The notes under the pieces: generated by a model
Seen by the model: only the letters and a program-made list of their open reading frames with translations
What the model was told of the DNA's origin: nothing
Databases searched by the model: none
Program-made: the position numbers and the translations under genes
Assembly: GCF_002865645.1 (NCBI RefSeq)
Contig: NW_020194588.1
Coordinates: 974,092-1,038,091, forward strand
Reading direction: 5' to 3'
Length of the DNA: 64,000 nucleotides
Source of the DNA: Hyaloscypha bicolor E
Taxonomy: Eukaryota; Ascomycota; Leotiomycetes; Helotiales; Hyaloscyphaceae
Shown here: positions 54,021-63,831 of the stretch, one piece after another
Position numbering within the stretch: the first letter of the stretch is position 1
Layout: the number at the start of each line of letters is the position of its first letter

Positions 54021-54489
54021 ACGCTACCATAGCTAGCTTACCAGTCCTTCCAGTACCAGGTTCAACCACTAATTTAGGGTTCTCTACTCTCATTTGTCAT
54101 GCGTCACTCGCCGAGCTTACCAAGCTTACTAGTATATCCTCATTTTGATTACCTTCGATTTATCAGCTAATTGATAATATATCGGAGAAAGCGGGTTCGG
54201 CATTACCGGTATCGCCGAAGGGTAATGGGAATAAATCCCTTACCTTGGACACTTTTCCTCTGTTTCTAGAACTCACTCTCCTGTATCTAGTCATTTTGCA
54301 GATTGTCAACCTCCAATATATCGATTTACCATCAATATATCGATCATTTTCCAATAGACTAGAAGGTAATCGTACGGGCGGCCGTATAAGGGGCGGATGA
54401 GAAAGAGGCAGACGAGGAAGAGGCGAACGAGGAAGGGGCGATTAAGGGAGGGGCGATTATAGAAGGGGTAATCATAAAACAGTTACTTC

Positions 54490-54600
54490 TATTTTAAATC
54501 GGCGAACTGGAACCGATTACCGGGTTTCTTCTGTTTTAAATCGGGAACCCGAAACCGATTAGCGTATCTCTTGTTTTAAATCGGAGGATTGCCGATTCTT
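54490..54600. repeat. Three short repeats of TTTTAAATCGG-type sequence
   Basis: Three copies of a 35-50 bp unit containing TTTTAAATCGG followed by a GAACCGATTA-like segment, inside the 1.9-kb LTR element. Confidence 0.7.
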
Positions 54601-54644
54601 GGAGGGAGATACCGGTTCTTTTGCTCTTATTGATATTAAGGAAG

Positions 54645-54860
54645 GGTATACCGTCTGCTTTAGTTAAGGGCCAAATTCCGAGGTTAACTAGGTTATAGAG
54701 GACAGGAGCGTCGTCTGCTCTAGTTAAGGGCCAAATTCCGAGATTAACTGGGTCTTAGAGAATATATCTTTCTTCTTTTAAGCCGGCAGAAAACTGACTA
54801 TTAGAACGTCGTCTGCTCTAATTAAGGGCCAAATTCCGAGATTAACTAATTTATAGAGGA
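54645..54860. repeat. Three tandem-like repeats of about 70-115 bp
   Basis: Three copies share the core GTTAAGGGCCAAATTCCGAG (third copy ATTAAGG...), each preceded by CGTCTGCT and followed by a TTAACT...ATAGAGGA stretch. Confidence 0.8.
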
Positions 54861-55006
54861 CGTATCTTCCTTTTTTTGAATTCGGGAGGATTACCGAATA
54901 TTAGGAACGGAATTCTGTTCTCGCCCCCTAAGGACAAGTATAGATCCTTTACCGGCAGTATTCTATTGCCTCTATAGGCTGAGTAAATAAGCTTAATATA
55001 ATATAA

Positions 55007-55203
55007 TGGCGGAATCGAGGCAATAGCCAGGGCTTAAAGATCCAAGAATCTCATATATTAAAAATACTAAGCTAAAGAGAAAAAGAAGAGAGAGAGAGAA
55101 GGAAAGGGAATAAAAAAAGGAAATACTAGCTAAAACTACTAAAACGCCGGCTAGCTAGGTAAAACTAGTTATATAATAGCTATTTCCCTAGCTAATACTA
55201 TTA
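55007..55203. repeat. Right LTR of the 1.9-kb element
   Basis: Begins TGGCGGAATCG; pairs with 53,314-53,510. Confidence 0.8.
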
Positions 55204-56119
55204 TAATATTAATATTTATAAATATTAATTTATTTTTTATAATTTTTTTTAAAAAAAAACCCTATAATATATAGCTTTAATTAAGTTTTGTTTTATTATA
55301 AGTAATAATAAGCAAATATTAAATAAATATAATAATTTCTATTTTATTAAATATATTTTAAATATAATTAACTTTTATAAATATTTAAATATTATTTTAT
55401 AAATACTTTTAAATTATTAAATAAGCTAATATAAAACTATTAAAGTTCTTTATATTTTTACTATATAAGTTTATATTTATTTCTTTTTAAAGAAAATAAA
55501 AACTAATATTATTATATAATAATTATTTATAAAAGCTATTAAATATTCTTATTTATGCCTTTATACTCCTTAGCTTGCTAAGACAAGAAGGGGCTTTGAA
55601 AAGCTTACTAGAAACTTTTTCGAGGCCCAAAAAAAAGAGGTCCTAGTCCGGGTTCAGTTAAGAGAAATTTGTTATATGATATCGTCTCACCTGATATTCT
55701 TGCCCGTTTCTGCACGTGGTTTCTCTGACGTATCTTTGGTGAAGTAATATAGCCTGTTAGGTTGAAATTATATTATTGTCTACTACCCTTACTCAACCCT
55801 TGTTATTCCTCCTGCGTTCAAACATGATTCTCAGATGCAGTCCAGTACAGATAGTGCCGAGTGGCAAGTTGTAAATCGACAGCGGTCGCTTGCGATTGAA
55901 CTCCGCTGCTCGCGCCCCTTTAGTCATTGTTCCTTCACAGGGTACGCGCCCAAACATACAAACAACGGCACTAACTTAAAGAATATTCTGGGAACAGCTC
56001 GCTAATTCTAGAATCGTCAGTACTAGTAACCGGTTGGATGCAAGAAATACAAAAGTAAGTTCCAATTGTATGAGCGACACCTAACCTGTTACTTATCGTC
56101 TCGGGCGTGTTTACGGCAG
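55204..56119. other. AT-rich sequence passing into normal-GC sequence, no gene assigned
   Basis: RIP-like to about 55,600, then unmutated. The unmutated part may hold upstream exons of the helicase relic that follows: a GTAAGT...CAG pair at 56,055-56,119 would make a 65-nt intron ending exactly where the helicase homology begins. I could not recognise coding sequence before it. Confidence 0.4.
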
Positions 56120-57591
56120 ATTGGATGTTTGCATCTATCACGGACGAGGGCGAGAAGAGAATCCGGAAATATTGGCCAAGGCAGATATTGTGTTTACCAC
56201 CTACCATATGATCGCCTCTAGCACTGAAGGTCTCAAAGCTGAAAGTCCCCTGTTCCGAGTTTGCTGGTTCCGAATGGTGCTCGATGAAGGTATGCGAAAT
56301 TTTATTCCCCCCTTTCAGACACAGCAAGTCCACTAATGTCCGACTCCGATGCAGTCCACACTATTCGCAGTGGTTCAATCAAGAAGTTATACCAGACCGC
56401 CGCGAGGCTTGACAGTAAGCTGCGTTGGTGCTTGACACACCTGTGCAGAACAAATTGGAAGATCTAGGCTCTCTTGTCTCTTCCTGCGCATTCCTCAGCT
56501 TGATACTGCAGCCACCTTCAGGAAAAATGTCATTCAACCTCTCATGAAAAGTACTGGCGCGGGATCAGAAAGTCTACGTCTCCTCCTCGACTCAATATGT
56601 TTGCGTCGTTCCAGAAAGCTTTTGGACCTTCCCGAGACCAATGTCAATGACAGGGTTCTCGAGTTCTCCGAGGCCCGAGAAGGAGCAGTACCTATCCGCT
56701 GAACTGTCGGTGTCAAAGGCGACCAAGTATCAAGCCAATCTTGAGAGCACAAAGAAAAGGTTCTTCGGAATTTTCCAGCTCGAGATGCGATTGCGACTGC
56801 TATGCAACCATGGTACATTCCAGGGGTCCCTTTCTCAGAGCACGAGTCTGATACAAGGGATCTCGAATTCAACACACAAAAGCCCAAGGATGATCGCTGC
56901 GATTATTGCAAGGTTCATTTATCTCAGAACGTGATTGACAGATTGTGGATGAGCTTTTCAAAGGCCACTTCACTGTCTGTGGTCATCTGTTGTGCTCACA
57001 GCGCCTCTCTCGATTCGAGCACGCAGTTGCAATATCTAAAGAAGAATCTGGACTTAGATGTCCGCTGTGCGATACTCGAATAAATGGATACTATCTGCAG
57101 CAAGGATGCCCTAATATAGCAGATGGGTTGAGCGAGAATGGTGTGTCGTCCAAAGTTGTAGGTCTTCTTGCAGACCTCGAGGAAAACGCCAGGGAAGGAA
57201 AGAGGTACGCCAAGTCTTGTATCCACTTCATCTGCATCAGAACAAGTTAATTCTTCTTAGTGTCATATTTTCGGGGTGGACCAAATCCTTGGATCTTATT
57301 GAACGCTCTCTGAGAATACAACTTCGATTCGAATGGATTGACGGGTCTTGCTCAATAACTGAAAGGAACCGAATTCTTGACGACTTCAAGAAGAACTCCA
57401 ATACGCAGATATTAATAATAATAATAACAGGAACCGGAGTTATTGGGCTCAACTTAGCTATTGCAAATTTTGTATATATTATAGAGCAGCAGTGGAATCC
57501 TATAATTGAGAATCAAGCCATCGCCAGGGTCGTACGACTGGGTCAAAAGAAGAATGTGTCCGTGTCTGACCGTTTTCATCCTCAGAGTTGA
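56120..57591 (+). pseudogene. SNF2-family helicase with RING finger (RAD5/RAD16 type), frameshifted and 5'-truncated
   Basis: Relic of an ATP-dependent DNA translocase of the RAD5/RAD16 class. In order: VFTTYHMIASS (motif Ib); WFRMVLDE joined by a 65-nt intron (56,290-56,354, ACTAAT branch site) to VHTIRS, giving DEVH where DEAH is usual; LDSKLRWCLT; PVQNKLEDLGSL (motif III); SICLRRSRKLLDLPE; a RING finger (CDYC...CGHLLCSQ...CPLC) at about 56,895-57,080; and, after a 56-nt intron (57,205-57,260), SVIFSGWTKSLDLIE, DGSCSITERN, TGTGVIGLNLAIA and QAIARVVRLGQKK (motif VI), with a stop at 57,591. The ATP-binding Walker A half upstream is missing. Small indels break the frame near 56,436, 56,482, 56,672, 56,820 and 56,945, and these are not RIP changes. 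Conserved intron borders show it was a genuine host gene. Confidence 0.88.
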
Positions 57592-57639
57592 CATTAATAT
57601 TGGCATATTATAGTAGTCGTTTGACTACTTCTTTATTAC

Positions 57640-58224
57640 CATTATATTGCCGCCAATTCTGCTTTGGGGCCATAGCCTATAATAAAGGCATGCGTCCGTT
57701 CTCGCTCTCCAAGTTGGGGTTAACGCCGTCAATGGCAAGAAGTTATAATACTATCTTTTCATGACCTTCTTATATAGCTAAGGAGAGCGGTATACGTTCT
57801 TTTGAGTTCTTATAATCTGGTTTAATGCCTTCTGCTTTCAAGAGTAGTCTTATAACTGCTCTATGGCCCTTCTCAGCAGCTACTAATAGCGATGTCTCCC
57901 CCTTCTTATTTTGAGTATTTGGATCTATATCCTCGATTGCAAGAAATTGCTCTACTATTATAGTATGTCCGTTCTCTATAGCCAAGAATAACGGTGTTTG
58001 ACCATGCCTATCTTTTGCGGTCAGATCAAAATGTTCTTTGGCGAGAAGGACTTTAACTATTATACTCTGGCCTGTTACTGCGGTGCGCAATAGTAGCGTC
58101 TGTTCGGAATTGCAGGAATATTGTCCTGACGACTTCGAGTCTGGGTCGATTCTTTCGTTATTCAGCAGAAGTTGGACAATTTCCTCGTCCTCTTTTTCAA
58201 TAGCCCAAAACAAGAGCGTCCATC
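57640..58224 (-). pseudogene. Ankyrin-repeat gene, 3' part, cut by a transposon
   Basis: The minus strand encodes at least four ankyrin repeats of about 33 residues, for example HGQTPLFLAIENGHTIIVEQFL and KGETSLLVAAEKGHRAVIRLLL. The frame meets a TAA at 57,772, but ankyrin sequence continues in the same frame (EGHEKIV, LLAIDGVNPNLESENGR) through two further TAA/TAG stops down to about 57,660. All three sit where CAA/CAG is plausible, i.e. RIP-type. At its upstream end the frame runs into the inverted repeat of the transposon at 58,225; the coding sequence resumes beyond the transposon at 61,660. Such proteins usually mediate protein-protein contacts; the role here is unknown. Confidence 0.85.
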
Positions 58225-58284
58225 TGTGACCCTCCGTTCACCAATCCGAGCGATTTGCCAATCGGGGGCCCCGATTCCCAAATC
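58225..58284. repeat. Left terminal inverted repeat of the Ginger-like element
   Basis: Starts TGTGACCCTCCG and is the exact complement of the right end over about 48 bp, then diverges by small indels within CCCGATTCCCAAATCGG. Confidence 0.92.
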
Positions 58285-58435
58285 GGACGCTACGATTAGG
58301 AAATCGCAGGTTCTTTACGATTCGGGCGTCCGATTAGGGATTCGGGGCCCCGATTCCCCAATCGGGTAATATTTGGGTATCGGGAACGAATAATAAAATA
58401 AGGATATATTAAAGATACTTCACCCATACTAAGCT

Positions 58436-60516
58436 TTACTGTCCACGCCTCCCACTATGTCTAGGTGCTACCTTAGCCCTTTTTGGTGCCCTCCCCTCCA
58501 CTTAATTACCTGATTCTCCTTCTTTAGCTCTATTCTTACGTGCTTGCTTCTTAGCTACTTTCTTCTTTGCTCTCTCAGATGCCTTTCTAGCCTTCTGAAC
58601 TAATGTAATTGAACTACGATTATTCTTCTTTGCCACTGCTTTAGAGAGAGTAATCTTATCCTTTTTGTGAACTACCCTAGTAGTAGGTAATTCAGGATAA
58701 GTCGATTGGGAGGTGATTTTATTAAGGGTACTATGCGGCCAGAGAGTAGTAAGTTCACTATACTTAGTAGCAAGCCGGTATCCCTATATTTATTAGCCTT
58801 AGTAAGTATATTTATATAGGATATATACGTACCTTCAAAGTTTTCTCCAGAACTCTTACTGGTATCCTTGCTATTTCCGTACCAAATCGATACTGTTTTG
58901 GTATCTGAAGCGTTATAATCTCTTAATCGGCAATTTAAGAGCCTTGGAATTCGCCTTCTTTACTATTTTCTCTTGCTGCTTCTTTATATGCTCCGTAACT
59001 CTCTTAGCCAGTTCAGATAAAATTATCTCCTTTGCCACTTTCTCTAGTTTAGCTTCCTGATTAATAAATAAGCTATCCTCTCCGTTCTCCTCTCCTTCTC
59101 CTTTAGTAACCTCAATTATAGACGATTCTCTACTCTTATTCCCCTCCCCTAGTGCCGTACGTATATACCGAGCATTCCCTTTATAGTCTTGAAAATTAGT
59201 AGGTGGCTTTCGTCCAAACTATATCTTATATAGCATATTACCCTTAGGTAAAGCAGAGGTAGGAGTAGTATTAATAACCCACGTAATTAATAGAAGTAAT
59301 TGCATCCACGATTAGATACTAGTATCCGCTTATATAGCTTGCAAGCGCCTCTTGAATATACGATTAGCGATCTTAATAGAGCCTTGTAATTAAGGATAGT
59401 AAGCTCGTCTACGGATAATCTTTATCCCTCTTTGCTTACAGATCTCAATAACTTTGCCTTTGAACTCTCCTCTATTATTGCAAGCTAGAATAGAGATATA
59501 TCTATTATTATTTAGCTATTTAATAAGCTTGTTTATAGCTTTGTCCGCAGTTTTAGCCTTAAGCCTACGGATCCAAATGAACTTGGAAAAGTGGTATTTT
59601 AATTACTAGATCCATATATATTCTCCGTCTGGATTATTCTATAATAGTATTAATGAAGTGTGAATAAAAAGGTTCGGAATTTTCGAAAAATCGTAAAAAT
59701 CGCAGGAAAAGCTTAAAAACACACGAAATATACGAAATATAGGAAATGCAGGAATATAAGAGTAAATTACATGATTTAAAGGGCACTTATACGGAAGTTT
59801 ATTAAATCCAGAACTATACGCTGGCCTGGAAAATGAGATTAGATAGGCTATACTTCTATATTATTCTTTTAAGCCTTCTCTTTATTATAGTAAGCGCATT
59901 ATATACTAATCTATATATAATTATTACGGAATAGGCTATGCCAAATTTTCCGTATATACTCAAATATAGTCTCAGAGCCTATTATTTAATTAGTATAAAA
60001 ATTAGTAGCTTTTAGAAGGGGGGGTTACTAACCAGGATATATTAATTTCTTATAAGTAGTAGTAAGAATCTCAAAAGCGTTATTATAGCAAATAGTATAC
60101 CGGGCTGAAATAAGCTCTCTATATTAATTATTGTAGTATTCCTTGCGATATACCTGGCTGTCCTAAAGCTTATAGAGAGCGGAATCGTGTTTAATATTAG
60201 CCTGGTAGCGTTTCTCTGCCTTATTTCCATTAGGAAACGGAGCCTTCGGATTTTGTAACTACTATCTAATATCTATATATTTCCTAGTAGTAAGAATTTT
60301 CTTATTACCCCCTTTAGCAAGCCTCTGATCCCATATAGCTTCGTCTTTAGCAGACCAATTATTAGTAGGCTCTTTAGTAATAGGGGAGGGCAAAAACTGG
60401 GTGCCAGAAGAATGAGCCCCTGAAGTAGTAATATTAAAATATTGCTCTGCTCGCTTATATATATGCTAACGAGGCGTATACGGGGATAGGTATGAACGAA
60501 GGGTTAAAAGAGACAT
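58436..60516 (-). pseudogene. Integrase-like DDE transposase relic of the Ginger-like element
   Basis: Starts with ATG at 60,516 (MSLLTLRSYLSPYTP) and ends with a lysine/arginine-rich tail (KKKVAKKQARKNRAK) at about 58,530, with a TAA at 58,436. A zinc-binding H2C2-like segment lies near 59,880-59,960 (WHSLFRNNYI...CAYYNKEKA), with the second cysteine of the C-x2-C pair now Tyr. The DDE core follows: an LDLI segment with its Asp intact near 59,800; ACNNRGEFKGK near 59,490, where Asn stands at the second catalytic Asp; and GSIKIANRIFKRRL near 59,370, where Lys stands at the catalytic Glu. Next come ITWVINTTPTSALP and FGRKPPTNF. Multiple TAG/TAA stops at expected CAG/CAA codons and the Asp-to-Asn and Glu-to-Lys changes are all RIP-type transitions. 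About 150 bp between LDLI and the next block do not align and may be an insertion or unrecognised intron. Confidence 0.82.
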
Positions 60517-60645
60517 AGTAGAAGTGAGGTAATTAATTAAGAGGTATATAGAATTAGTGGTTGTGCTTGGAAAGTTGGTACTTGTACTGTAAACTATATA
60601 CTATAAACTGTGTCTAGGTAGTAATAAGGGAGCAGAGGCCCTATA

Positions 60646-61403
60646 CAGTGTGGGCAAAAACTACTCAAGCTACTCAAGCTACTCTAGAGTAGTCTTGAGT
60701 AGAGTAGAGTAGAGTTTGAGTAGCATAATATGGTACTTGAGTAGAGTAGAGTAGAGTACTACTCTAGAGTAACTCAAGAGTAGTCACGTGCAAGTCACGT
60801 AAATGTAATAAATTAATATTTATTTAATTATTAATAAATAAATAAGGCATATATTAAGCAGTACTATATAATTTAAGCTAGAGCTTATATAAGGCTACTT
60901 AAATACCACTTTTCTTCTATAAAAACCAGATTTCCCTCCTCGAAATCTTTCTTTTCCTGCTTTTTTTCTTCTCCTTCTACTTCTTCTAATTCGTCTTTAA
61001 ATAACCCCCAGCTTTTTAAGTAAGATATTATCTTAATAGTACTCTTATTAAGTCTATTATGTAATTTAAATAATAAGAGTACCTTGAGAGAAGAGTTTGC
61101 CCTTAATAGCTAAGGAAGCCTAAGAATATATTAAGGTTCTACCTTACTTACCAAGCCTTGCCACTATTTGATTGGGCAGTTCAGTGGCGCTAGACTCGAG
61201 CCACCCCGGAGCCTTACCTAATTAGGCTAGCGTGTCACGTGTAACATCACGTGTTGTATCACGTGCATACTACTCAACTACTCTAGAATATTCTAGAGTA
61301 GTTGAGTAGAGTATTGAGTAGAGTATGAGTAGTGAGAAATTTATTTGAGTAGAATATGAGTAGGGCCCACTACTCTACTCTACTCTACTCATTTCCCACA
61401 CTG
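60646..61403. mobile_element. hAT-type MITE nested in the Ginger-like element
   Basis: A 758-bp element whose ends are CAGTGTGGG and CCCACACTG, flanked by a perfect 8-bp direct repeat GCCCTATA (60,638-60,645 and 61,404-61,411). Eight-bp duplications and CAGxG-type ends are hAT hallmarks. Both subterminal regions are packed with GAGTAGAGTAG-type repeats in opposite orientations, including the palindrome ACTACTCTAGAGTA. The interior has no transposase, so it depends on an enzyme from elsewhere. It contains four TCACGTG/CACGTGA motifs near 60,783 and 61,225-61,265. Confidence 0.9.
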
Positions 61404-61599
61404 GCCCTATATATATTTGGGAGCTCTAGAGAGATGTCTTTATTTCTATTATTACCTCCTTTAATATCTTAAATTAATAAATTAAACTTTAACCTATAGA
61501 ATCAAAATATAAGGTGTGGTAAAGTAAAGAATATAGGGCTGAATGAGCTAGTAAATAGGGGGAATTTAGCTCCCTTAGCCCCGATACCGAAATATCGAG

Positions 61600-61659
61600 C
61601 GATTGGGAATCCGGGGCCCCGATTGGCAAATCGCTCGGATTGGTGAACGGAGGGTCACA
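61600..61659. repeat. Right terminal inverted repeat of the Ginger-like element
   Basis: Ends GGAGGGTCACA; complement of 58,225 onward. Confidence 0.92.
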
Positions 61660-61775
61660 CATCCATTATTATCTTTTGCATCCGGATTAACTGAATCGAG
61701 ACTCAAGAGCAGTTTGACGTAGGCGATTCGTGCGATGCGACCTCCCTCCGCGACATGTGATAGCGGTGTTCTACT
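61660..61775 (-). pseudogene. Ankyrin-repeat gene, 5' fragment on the far side of the transposon
   Basis: The minus strand reads RTPLSHVAEGG, YVKLLLSLDSVNPDAKDNNG, one ankyrin unit that continues directly into the repeats at 58,224 once the transposon and one target copy are removed. Upstream it changes abruptly, in a different frame, into peroxygenase sequence at about 61,772, so the original start of the ankyrin gene is missing. Confidence 0.85.
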
Positions 61776-62102
61776 CGGTGATTGTAGCAACGCCGTTGTG
61801 AGGAATGCATGCATAATTCGCCACTGCCTTCAGTCCAGGGCAAGGTTCTCTGAGATCGCCATTTCCAAGAGGGACAAGCGCGTGGTCTCCGGTGGTTGGG
61901 TCATATTTTTCTAAAGCAGAGAATCCAGGTGCAACTGGAATTGCCGAACGTCTGATCTTGGCATCTCCCTTGATGGAAGTTGCGATACCAGCAATTGTTT
62001 GTTTCTCTTCCTCGCTCACGGAGGGATCAAACATGTGAGATGGGAAGGCAATATTTCGGTGACACAGAAGGCAAGTGGCAGAAGGCATGATGAGTACTTC
62101 AT
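61773..62102 (-). pseudogene. Haem-thiolate peroxygenase (chloroperoxidase family), 5' fragment only
   Basis: The beginning of a secreted unspecific-peroxygenase/chloroperoxidase-like gene. Starting at ATG 62,102, the first frame encodes a signal-peptide-like MKYSSCLLPLAFCV. The mature part, in the next frame, reads AFPSHMFDPSVSEEEK and then REPCPGLKAVANYACIPHNG. PCP supplies the cysteine that binds haem iron, and LKAVAN/IPHNG are family landmarks. A one-base-type frameshift separates the signal peptide from the mature part. The homology ends at VATITE near 61,773; the Glu-His-Asp motif and the rest of the roughly 250-residue enzyme are absent, replaced by ankyrin sequence. Confidence 0.8.
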
Positions 62103-62195
62103 GATGCGCAAACGTTTTTGAAAAATGTTGCACAGGAGATAAAGCTGAAGATAACCACAGTCTCCAGGACAGGAAGCGTGGGGTATATAAATGAG
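62103..62195 (-). promoter_or_regulatory. Preserved promoter of the peroxygenase fragment
   Basis: On the minus strand a TTATATACCC TATA box lies at about 62,181-62,190, roughly 80 bp upstream of the ATG at 62,102. The sequence is unmutated, so transcription through the chimeric relic remains possible. Confidence 0.45.
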
Positions 62196-63537
62196 AAGGA
62201 TATCTGTCTTAGTCACACTAAAGCATGGAATTGGTAATAGTGACGATGTCATTTTCCAAGCCCCTTAAATCAGCCCCTTAGTTGTCGGCATCCCGCCTGT
62301 GTTAAAGGAAAGTTTAGGTGGGCCTGTTATTTGGTGTGTTTAGAGTTCGGCCGGTGCAGTGTGGGCTCCGATAAATTATCGATCATAATTATTAATTAGT
62401 AATTATTATTAGCTAAGCAATTAATAGTCAATAGATATCGATAATTATTATTAATAAAAGTGGGCCCAGCTATTAAGCGAGTTCCATTACATGAATATCT
62501 CGCTTTCTAGTTCAATTATAAACCGATTAGTATATATATTTTAATATAAAAGTAGACTATTATTATTAGTATATTAAATAATTAGATTTGATTTAATTAG
62601 ACCCCCCTACTCAAATCAAATTAAGTTAAAATCAAGCTAATTAAATTATACTTAATTATAATTAAAGATAATTAAAGATAATTAATTAGATTTATTACGT
62701 GATTATGCATATAACTCTAGAGCTTCGGAAGCCGAGATAAGGCTAAAATAAGATCTGGGCTAGCTATATTCAGTATTACTAAAGGCACTCTTTACTAAAC
62801 CAGGCCTAGCGCTAATTAGTAAGCAAAGCTAAAGGCACTAGAACCTCTTTAATTTCCAGTATTATAGTAGTAGTAAAGAGCTTGAATTAAGCTAAAGGCT
62901 ATCTGCTAGGCTAAGGAAATACTGGCCACATACTAAGTCACGTGCTATAGTATTACGTAGCTGGTATCATATAACAAAAACTAGTTTATTATTTTAGATT
63001 TAGACTAATTTTATACTCTTATATATACTTTATAGATTTTATTTATATTTTATTAATATAGCTATTAGTTATTTAATAATCTTTAGAAATGCCTAAGAAA
63101 GTATACTTTTATATTATTATATAATAATTATAATAAAAATTAAGCTAATTAAATTATACTTAATTATAGTTAATTATAATTAATTCTAATTAATTAGCCT
63201 TAACTATTTTTTAATATACTAATTATTATTATATTATTATACTTTTTAACTTTCTATTTAATAATCTATTATATAATATAAACTAGCTAGTATTTAATAT
63301 ATAATACTAAGATTTATATTACTATTTCTTTTAAAAGAATTAAAATTTTCATACTTTCTTTTATTCTCTCTTTAATATATAATAGTACTTTATTTTCTAT
63401 TATTTAAATATAGCTTCTAAATCTGTTTTATTAATCTATTAAGCCTTTACTAATATAAACTTAACTTAATTCAAATCTAATTTCAAATAGAAAGAACTTA
63501 TAAGAACTATTTAAGCTTATATTTATTTCGGATATTA
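62196..63537. other. Intergenic, increasingly AT-rich, no gene
   Basis: No coding relic recognised. It contains a CAGTGTGGGC at 62,356-62,365 resembling the hAT MITE end; ATCGATAATTAT-type imperfect inverted repeats at 62,369-62,455; a segment AAGCTAATTAAATTATACTT repeated near 62,633 and 63,142; and a TCACGTG at about 62,938. Confidence 0.5.
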
Positions 63538-63831
63538 TGGGAGGGAAACTGTAATAAGACAAAAACCCATATAAAGTATACCAGAGCGCAAAACGTGACT
63601 TGATAGTAAAATAATAAATCAAAAGCATAAATAGTAAAGCATAAATAGTATATAGTATATAAAAGCTTAATTAATTAAATACTTATAAAGGATTATTCTC
63701 TAAGTCTATAGAAAAACCAGCTTTCTTATATAATTTCCGCAAGTCACGTGCCAAAGGCCACGGCCTTTATTATATGACCTAAACCTCAAAACCGCCAAAA
63801 TAATATGATTTTTAATAAGTATAGCCTGCCA
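63538..63831 (-). repeat. 3' LTR, inverted relative to the copy at 10,300
   Basis: Runs from TGGGAGGGAAACTG to GCCTGCCA on + (TG...CA, 294 bp). It is preceded by TATTA at 63,533-63,537, the likely target duplication, the same 5 bp used by the solo LTR at 25,014. It is the least RIP-mutated copy of the family here. It contains TCACGTGCCAAAGGCCACGGCC near 63,743-63,764 (written here across the palindrome centre). Confidence 0.85.

Larger units (their letters stand above)
53314..55203 (-). mobile_element. Non-autonomous LTR element, 1.9 kb, lightly RIP-mutated
   Basis: Direct repeats of 197 bp at 53,314-53,510 and 55,007-55,203 share ATCGAGGCAAT, AAAGATCCAAGAAT, a purine-rich AGAGAGAGA tract and GCCGGCTAGCTAGGTAAAA. 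The left copy begins TAGCGGG and the right TGGCGGA. The internal 1.5 kb has no RT or integrase. It contains a minus-strand low-complexity coding relic and two small tandem-repeat blocks. Its internal part keeps normal CpA/TpG, unlike the elements to its left, so it is younger or escaped most RIP. A clear target duplication was not seen. Confidence 0.75.
58225..61659 (-). mobile_element. Ginger-like DNA transposon (integrase-type transposase) inserted in an ankyrin gene
   Basis: A 3,435-bp element with terminal inverted repeats of about 48 bp identity (TGTGACCCTCCG...) at 58,225 and 61,659. It is flanked by the 4-bp direct repeat CATC (58,221-58,224 and 61,660-61,663). Joining the flanks and keeping one CATC restores the ankyrin frame (DNNG|WTLLFWAIE), which proves the insertion and its boundaries. 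Inside is a minus-strand integrase-like transposase relic (58,436-60,516). The TGTNR terminus, 4-bp duplication and gypsy-integrase-like transposase together define Ginger elements. Subterminal repeats of CCCGATTCCC/AATCGGG type lie next to both ends. A hAT-type MITE is nested at 60,646-61,403. Confidence 0.8.

Noticed and set aside
55971..56333. 120-codon minus-strand frame
   Set aside because: Antisense to the helicase relic, whose motifs and introns on the + strand explain the sequence.
58038..58369. Plus-strand frames across the ankyrin/transposon junction
   Set aside because: Shadow frames of the ankyrin gene and of the terminal inverted repeat.
62356..62460. Second hAT MITE starting CAGTGTGGGC
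   Set aside because: Only one end is present; no matching CCCACACTG end or 8-bp duplication was found downstream.
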